Source of the DNA: CAYLYM01 sp964387645
GTDB taxonomy: Bacteria > Calditrichota > Calditrichia > RBG-13-44-9
Direction of reading: 5' to 3'
DNA: 47,109 nt
Assembly: GCA_964387645.1 (NCBI GenBank)
Contig: CAYLYM010000015.1
Coordinates: 1 to 47,109, forward strand
The notes under the pieces are model-generated. The model saw only the letters and a program-made list of their open reading frames with translations, had not been told where the DNA came from and made no database searches. Made by a program: the position numbers and the translations under genes. Shown here in pieces: positions 42,208 to 47,109 of this stretch. The stretch's first letter is position 1, and each line of letters opens with the position of its first letter.

Positions 42208-42790
42208 GAGTATATTCGTAGATAGCAAAGGATAGATCAAAATATCTCTAATTGCCATTAATTTATTGAAGTCCAGCTATAAGGGAAAAATATAGAGAAA
42301 AACTAAACTGTAAGTTTAAAACATTTGAGCTATTTTTTACGCCAGTGAAAAATGCAAAAAATAGAAATAATTTTATAGCAAAACTTAAATGCTTTCTTTT
42401 TTTACATATTTTTGGAAATAAAAAATTGAAACTATTAGAAATCTTTGAAAAAATATGAAAATTATAAGTTTTAGAGAATCATATGCACCAGTCAAATTAG
42501 AAATTACAATATGTTAGAGATTCTTGCTTTTCCTGCCAAGGCGGGATCCAGCTTTGCTGGACGTAGGAATGACATCTTCCGTATTTTTTTCAAAGGTTTC
42601 TATTAATTAATTTACAAATACCTGGTGACCGTTGCATTCTGGTTTGCCTGGAGCTCCTTTTTTCCTTATACTCTGGTACTTGACTGATGAGCCTGGTATT
42701 CAAAATTATAACATCTGGAAGTTTCTACTTAAAAATCATCAATATTCTAATTTTAATTGGCCAAATGAATTTTAGATGAAGGAGGTTAGC
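42208..42790. other. AT-rich intergenic stretch upstream of the thioesterase
   Basis: No gene is supported. It contains one GC-rich dispersed-type repeat at about 42529-42575; otherwise low-complexity A/T-rich sequence. Confidence 0.5.
42529..42575 (-). repeat. Dispersed 'GTCATTCC...' type intergenic repeat
   Basis: Read on the minus strand, GTCATTCCTACG, then TCCAGCAAAGCTGGA (a hairpin) and CCCGCCTTGGCAGG follow one another. This resembles the family of short GC-rich, hairpin-forming intergenic repeats beginning GTCATTCC that are, from memory, common in many bacterial genomes. Only one copy is in the window. Confidence 0.5.
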
Positions 42791-43531
42791 ATGGTCGAGA
42801 TATTCGAACGTCATTTTCAATTGCACATTTACGAATTGGACTTTCGTGGCAAAGCTAAACCACAGGTTATGCTCAATTTTCTCCAGGAAGCAGCCAATTT
42901 ACATGCCGCCAGATTAGGCTTTTCAGTGGAAGCTCTACGGGCAAAGAACCAGACCTGGGTTCTTTCAAGATACCATGTTCTTATTAAAAAATTTCCTTCC
43001 TGGAAAGATCGGATAACTGTTCGTACCTGGCCATCGGGCGTTCAAGGAAGTTTTGCTATAAGAGATTTTGAAATGCTCTCGGAAGAGGGGAAACAATTCG
43101 CTGTTGCTACCAGTTCCTGGGTACTTTTAAATCTGAAAACCAAACGTCCGGAACGAGTAGAAAGTATTTTGCCGGAATTGAGCACCTATGGAAAACGCGC
43201 TCTTCACGACCAATTCTCCACACTGCCCATTCTCGAGAAAGCTGATCTAGAACAAACTATCCAGGTGAGAATGAGCGACCTTGATGTAAACCGCCACGTG
43301 AATCATGTTATTTATATCCAATGGGCGTTGGAAACCGTTCCAAGAGAGATACTGGAACATAAACAACCTGTAGAAATTGAGGCTGGATACAGAGCAGAAG
43401 CTTTTTATGGGGATCAGATTCTTTCAAGAATACAGACGGTAAAAGCTGATCAGCCAACTGTTTTTCTTCACCAACTCATCAGAAAAAACGACGGCGCCGA
43501 CCTTACCCGCTTGAGAACTACCTGGAGGTAA
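42791..43531 (+). CDS. Acyl-ACP thioesterase
   Basis: Releases fatty acids from acyl carrier protein by hydrolysing the thioester. The 246 residues contain two hot-dog halves: the N-terminal one with YELDFRGKAKPQVMLNFLQEAA and LSRYHVLIKKFPSWKDRITVRTWP, and the C-terminal one with QVRMSDLDVNRHVNHVIYIQWALE, where the Asp-x-Asn-x-His set of plant FatA/FatB-type enzymes is seen. The ATG at 42791 has AGGAGG five bases upstream; an in-frame ATG 15 bases earlier lies before that site. GC content is somewhat higher than in neighbouring DNA. The chain length preferred cannot be told. Confidence 0.92.
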   Translation: MVEIFERHFQLHIYELDFRGKAKPQVMLNFLQEAANLHAARLGFSVEALRAKNQTWVLSRYHVLIKKFPSWKDRITVRTWPSGVQGSFAIRDFEMLSEEGKQFAVATSSWVLLNLKTKRPERVESILPELSTYGKRALHDQFSTLPILEKADLEQTIQVRMSDLDVNRHVNHVIYIQWALETVPREILEHKQPVEIEAGYRAEAFYGDQILSRIQTVKADQPTVFLHQLIRKNDGADLTRLRTTWR

Positions 43532-43686
43532 TTTTCCCGCTTCTGCTTCTCATAATTTTGCCGAGAATATTACCAAAAATTATAGTTCCAGGTACTGATG
43601 ATCCACAATCATCAATCTTTTGACACTGACTGGATAAATACCCCAGAACTTTTTCTTGTTTAATTTTTTGTTCAAGCAAGATTCCA

Positions 43687-46266
43687 TCAGAATGGGCGTC
43701 TGCCACGGGAGGTTTTGGTGAGTTTTAAATCTCGAAGAGCTGATTCCTTAACCCGGATTTCAAGATTGAAATAACTATAGGCCGGACTGGGAGACCAGGT
43801 AAAAGCCATTTCCCAACAATGTAGATCACGGTAAATATTGAAAGTCTGATGGGTGATCTGTTTATTAATTAAGTCAAAATTAGCGGTGTACTGCACTCGC
43901 CAATTGCGAGTTAGCTCAATTCGTCCAGACACACTGGCATCCATCCTTTTTCTAGGGTACAAAATATTGCTGCGATCTAAGCTATATGTTAGATTAATGT
44001 TCAAATCCCACGGCAATTTAAATTCTTTCAACTGTTCTGTTAAGGGATCTCGGGTAATGTCAAACTGTTCTTCGGTAGGAAGTATTCCGCTTTCTTCCTT
44101 GATTTCCTCTTCATCTTCTGGACCAATTTCCAGTTCTTCTGTTCGCTCAGGTGGAGCCAGATGCAGGCTGGCATTCAACTGCATTCTCACCAGCCGCGGC
44201 AGGCTAAATCCATTTTCCCACACATATTCATTCCTGCGTCCACTACCACGATGTCCAACTTTATATAAACTATGTGTCGCCGAAAAAGTAAAATCAAAAT
44301 CTCGGGAAGCTTTGGCCTGAAATCGGGTAGAAATGTCGTTCCATTTTAAACTATCCCGGATGAAGTCGTAAGCAGAAGAAAAATTCAATGTGAAAAGGTC
44401 AATTTTTTTCTCCTCGCCATCTTTTAAAAGTTTGCCCTGGAAAAGGTTACTAATGGAAATATTCATCCGTCGGGCCTGTGAGGAAGATGTTCCACCAAAG
44501 GGATTTCCGGCGAAACGATCAAATGGAGGTAATTCTTTACCAGTAGTATCTCGAAAAACCTGTGTGTAACCCCATTGCGGATCAGAGAAGTTTGGACTGA
44601 AACTGAAACTAATGGACGGATCTATTTTATGGCGAATTACTTTTAAAGGAGAAAAAGGAATTTCAAATAATCCATATAGTGTGGTAGAAGCGCCAATACT
44701 AGTGCTAAAAGTATGTCGACTCCGGAATTCTCTAACGGTATCTCGAACCACATTATTCAATGAATCTACAAAACTATATTCATAATATTGGGGGACCCAG
44801 AGCTCTTCAGCCCTAATACTTTGCCGATATTTGAAATATTTAAAAATTTTTCTATTAAAAGAAAGACTGGCAGAATGTTGCCAAGCGCTATTTACCGATT
44901 GCAAGAAGGTGGAGTCGGACTGCAATGTTTTTTTTCCTCGTGATATGAAATTACTATTGTAATTGTAATAAATATCATGATACCATTTCTTTTTTTTACC
45001 ACCCTTGGGGCTGAATGAAAACAGGCTAGATTGTGTGTGGGTAAAAGATAACCTTGGCAAAGTAAAATCAAGGTTACCGTTTTGTAAATTTTCTGTTCGG
45101 CTAAGGTTTGCTGTCAGGGAATTTTTTGAACCAGGCCATCTCTTCGTAAAGGTCACATTTGTTGTAAGCACTTGATTCAACCGATCGGCTAAACTATGAG
45201 AAACATCTCTTAAAAAATTCTGATCGCTGACAAAGCTGCCAGAGGCGTTCAAAGTCATCGTTTGCCCGATGCTCTGATTATGACGGAAATTCAAACTCCA
45301 GCGAGTGCGCTTTTCACCGGTTGTCACATCTTTTGGAGCAAATTTCCCATTAATATTACCTTCAAAGGCGTATCGCTTCTTATATCGTATTTCTCCTTCA
45401 TAGGCTGTTCCGGTTTTTTCGAAAAAGTTCATTAACAGAGTGGCATCCCAGTAATCCGATGCAGCCCAATAAAATCCGAAATTCCTTAGATAGTTTCCTC
45501 CATAGCTGCTACTTCCATAGGTTGGAATAATTATTCCAGAACGCCGTCCACGTTCCATGGGAAAGACACCAAAAGGTACAGCAAAAATAGGTATGTCTGC
45601 TATATATAAATAAATCGGTTTAGCAACTGCTCTCTTCTTCATCAAAATACGCATCTTAGATGCTTTAAAATAAAAATGGGGATTCTCGATGCTGTCGCAG
45701 GTTGTAAAATAACCATCACGCACTAAAAGAGTATTCTGGCCAATTTTTTTTATCACTTTACCCTTGTAGTATCCCGGTTCCATTCGGGTATTGCCGCTTA
45801 AAATTTTTCCGCGTTGATTTTTAAAATCGTATTCTAATCGTATACCAGTAATAGGCTCATTCCCTCTCTCAGTAAACACAGGTAGATCGCTATAAATTGG
45901 ATTACCCAGCGAATCAGTTGAATCCACTTTTCCGACAGCAATCATCAGACTTTTATCCCAATCAATTGTAACATGAGCTGCTTCCAGAGTCATGTTGAGA
46001 TATTCGATTCGAACGTTCCCATCCATATAAGTTTTTCGGTCTTTAATGGAAAATGTAATGCGAGATGCTTTGTATTTTACCGGGCCTTCCAGACCGGAGT
46101 TTTTAGGTTGAAGTAATGTTTTCAAGCTATCTGTAGTTAAAGAATCAGAAGAAGTATGAATATTTTCTGCGAGTATGCCATTTGGAAAATTGAGGAGAAA
46201 CAAAGTCAAACTGAACAGGAAGATAAGAAAAAATTTATCCCAAGAAATCCACTCTTCACTTTTCAT
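43687..46266 (-). CDS. lptD: LPS-assembly outer-membrane protein LptD
   Basis: LptD inserts lipopolysaccharide into the outer leaflet of the outer membrane, with LptE. The 859 residues have a signal segment (about 12-33), an OstA/LptA-like N-terminal domain (about 55-240) with YKASRITFSIKDRKTYMDGN and IDWDKSLMIAVGKVDS, and a long C-terminal barrel region (about 250-859) with many aromatic-rich strands, including DIPIFAVPFGVFPMERGRRSG near its start. This arrangement is like the 'putative LPS assembly protein LptD' of non-proteobacterial Gram-negatives. The ATG with AGGG five bases upstream was chosen over an upstream TTG. It is convergent with the thioesterase, 155 bases away. Confidence 0.9.
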   Translation of the reverse strand: MKSEEWISWDKFFLIFLFSLTLFLLNFPNGILAENIHTSSDSLTTDSLKTLLQPKNSGLEGPVKYKASRITFSIKDRKTYMDGNVRIEYLNMTLEAAHVTIDWDKSLMIAVGKVDSTDSLGNPIYSDLPVFTERGNEPITGIRLEYDFKNQRGKILSGNTRMEPGYYKGKVIKKIGQNTLLVRDGYFTTCDSIENPHFYFKASKMRILMKKRAVAKPIYLYIADIPIFAVPFGVFPMERGRRSGIIIPTYGSSSYGGNYLRNFGFYWAASDYWDATLLMNFFEKTGTAYEGEIRYKKRYAFEGNINGKFAPKDVTTGEKRTRWSLNFRHNQSIGQTMTLNASGSFVSDQNFLRDVSHSLADRLNQVLTTNVTFTKRWPGSKNSLTANLSRTENLQNGNLDFTLPRLSFTHTQSSLFSFSPKGGKKKKWYHDIYYNYNSNFISRGKKTLQSDSTFLQSVNSAWQHSASLSFNRKIFKYFKYRQSIRAEELWVPQYYEYSFVDSLNNVVRDTVREFRSRHTFSTSIGASTTLYGLFEIPFSPLKVIRHKIDPSISFSFSPNFSDPQWGYTQVFRDTTGKELPPFDRFAGNPFGGTSSSQARRMNISISNLFQGKLLKDGEEKKIDLFTLNFSSAYDFIRDSLKWNDISTRFQAKASRDFDFTFSATHSLYKVGHRGSGRRNEYVWENGFSLPRLVRMQLNASLHLAPPERTEELEIGPEDEEEIKEESGILPTEEQFDITRDPLTEQLKEFKLPWDLNINLTYSLDRSNILYPRKRMDASVSGRIELTRNWRVQYTANFDLINKQITHQTFNIYRDLHCWEMAFTWSPSPAYSYFNLEIRVKESALRDLKLTKTSRGRRPF

Positions 46267-47040
46267 GAATACCCTATTTTGTGGTTCATACAGCATATTC
46301 AAATATACAATAACCCTTGGCTGAAGTGAATCAAGATATCTATTTTCATACTATCTTTTATTTCTTTAAAATTTTAAAAAAGAATTAGATATTAAAAACG
46401 ACCCTGATACAAAACTCCAATCCATTATATAGAAATTTTATCTTAAATCCTAAATTTGACACCTAAAAAATGGATTATCCATTATTAAAATATATTTTGT
46501 CAAATTTTTTTCTTCTGAGTTGTCACTACAGCGATAAAATTGTAGATTTTGATGTGCCTAATTTTTTAAAAATTTTTAATTGCTCTCGTACGTTGTAAAT
46601 AATCTTTCTTAAAAGTGCCCTTCGTTCTCTAATTCTACGAAAGTTACTCTATGTGGATTATCCATAGTTTTTTCAATTTAACTTTAATTTATTTATCTTC
46701 TTTTCGAATAAAACTACAAGCAGAAAGGTCATTAAATAAATCGTAACATGCGTATGTATTCGACTTTTTTCAACGAAAATTTGTATGCAATCATAAAATA
46801 TACTTTAATTCGTAAAAGCAATGATCTACAAATTTCGAATCGTTATGACCAAAAGTAACTTCTAACCAGCTCATTTCACAATCATTTCTTCTATAACAAA
46901 AAACCCGCAACTATTTCTCGGTTATTATAGTATTTCTATAATTATTGAAAATTTTGATTTAATCGGCAAAAATTTCTCATTGTAAAATAATCAAATAATC
47001 CCTGTATTTTGATAAAACAATAAGATAGAGGATTCAAGCA
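46267..47040. other. AT-rich intergenic stretch upstream of lptD and the partial transposase gene
   Basis: No complete gene is seen in these 774 bases. It should hold the lptD promoter and, at its right end, the left end of a mobile element, but I could not identify an unambiguous terminal inverted repeat. Confidence 0.5.
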
Positions 47041-47109
47041 ATGATTGGCAGACCAAAATCTCAACTTTCGATTCTGGATAGTGTTTTTAATACACGCAGG
47101 AAAAGAAGC
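47041..47109 (+). CDS. Probable transposase, N-terminal end only (partial)
   Basis: An ATG preceded by AGAGG (eight bases upstream) opens a frame that runs off the right edge, reading MIGRPKSQLSILDSVFNTRR and so on. The start resembles that of IS5/IS1182-type transposases (a basic stretch, a QxSxxDSVF-like block, then more Arg/Lys), but only 23 residues are visible, so the family is a guess. Confidence 0.45.
   Translation, partial: MIGRPKSQLSILDSVFNTRRKRS

Noticed and set aside
43518..43706. Short minus-strand open frame between the thioesterase and lptD
   Set aside because: It overlaps both neighbours, starts inside the lptD end with no binding site, and has no recognisable pattern.

Overview
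The window carries most of a flagellar gene set from a Gram-negative (two-membrane) bacterium with an AT-rich genome. Evidence for an outer membrane is an LptD homologue and a predicted outer-membrane barrel protein. The flagellar proteins, the single large minus-strand cluster, the TPR/HDOD/kinase genes next to fliA and the style of the LptD protein would fit a deep-branching member of the Fibrobacterota-Chlorobiota-Bacteroidota side of the tree, such as Calditrichota. That assignment is a guess from general resemblance; no rRNA or marker gene is present.

Layout. (1) 1-2686, plus strand: the end of a probable fliS, then fliD, flaG, a fliT-like chaperone gene and flgM, closed by a perfect-palindrome terminator. 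(2) 2700-12200: a mixed region with an HU gene, a decayed nickel superoxide dismutase gene, pgpA with an upstream outer-membrane protein gene, a nitroreductase, a small secreted protein, a GC-rich patatin phospholipase that looks transferred, acpS, and a response regulator-kinase hybrid. It has long AT-rich stretches without genes. (3) 12220-29080, minus strand (read right to left): flbD, motA, motB, fliL, fliM, fliN, fliO, fliP, fliQ, fliR, flhB, flhA, flhF, flhG, a small membrane protein, fliA, a small charged protein, an HDOD protein, a GAF histidine kinase and a TPR membrane protein. (4) 29136-41774, minus strand: flgB, flgC, a small unknown, fliE, fliF, fliG, fliH, fliI, fliJ, a motE-like gene, fliK, flgD, a TIGR02530-type gene and flgE, ended by a terminator. 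(5) 41775-47109: an AT-rich stretch with a 100-N scaffold gap flanked by identical 55-bp sequences, an acyl-ACP thioesterase, lptD, and the first codons of a probable transposase.

How it works together: the two minus-strand blocks encode the basal body, export apparatus, rod, hook and stator, while the plus-strand block encodes late filament assembly factors and the anti-sigma factor FlgM. fliA (sigma-28) and flgM are both present, so a late-gene checkpoint is expected. Two sequences match the sigma-54 consensus with correct spacing, one just upstream of flgB and one just upstream of motB, so early and middle genes are probably under RpoN control. No flagellin, chemotaxis gene, rpoN or sigma-54 activator lies in the window.

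The points most worth a second look are the dead NiSOD gene, the two sigma-54 promoters with a repeated motif upstream of one, the SwrB-like TPR membrane protein downstream of fliA, the two histidine kinases with eroded ATP-binding boxes, the structured leader before flgE, and the gap flanks, which look like an assembly artefact.
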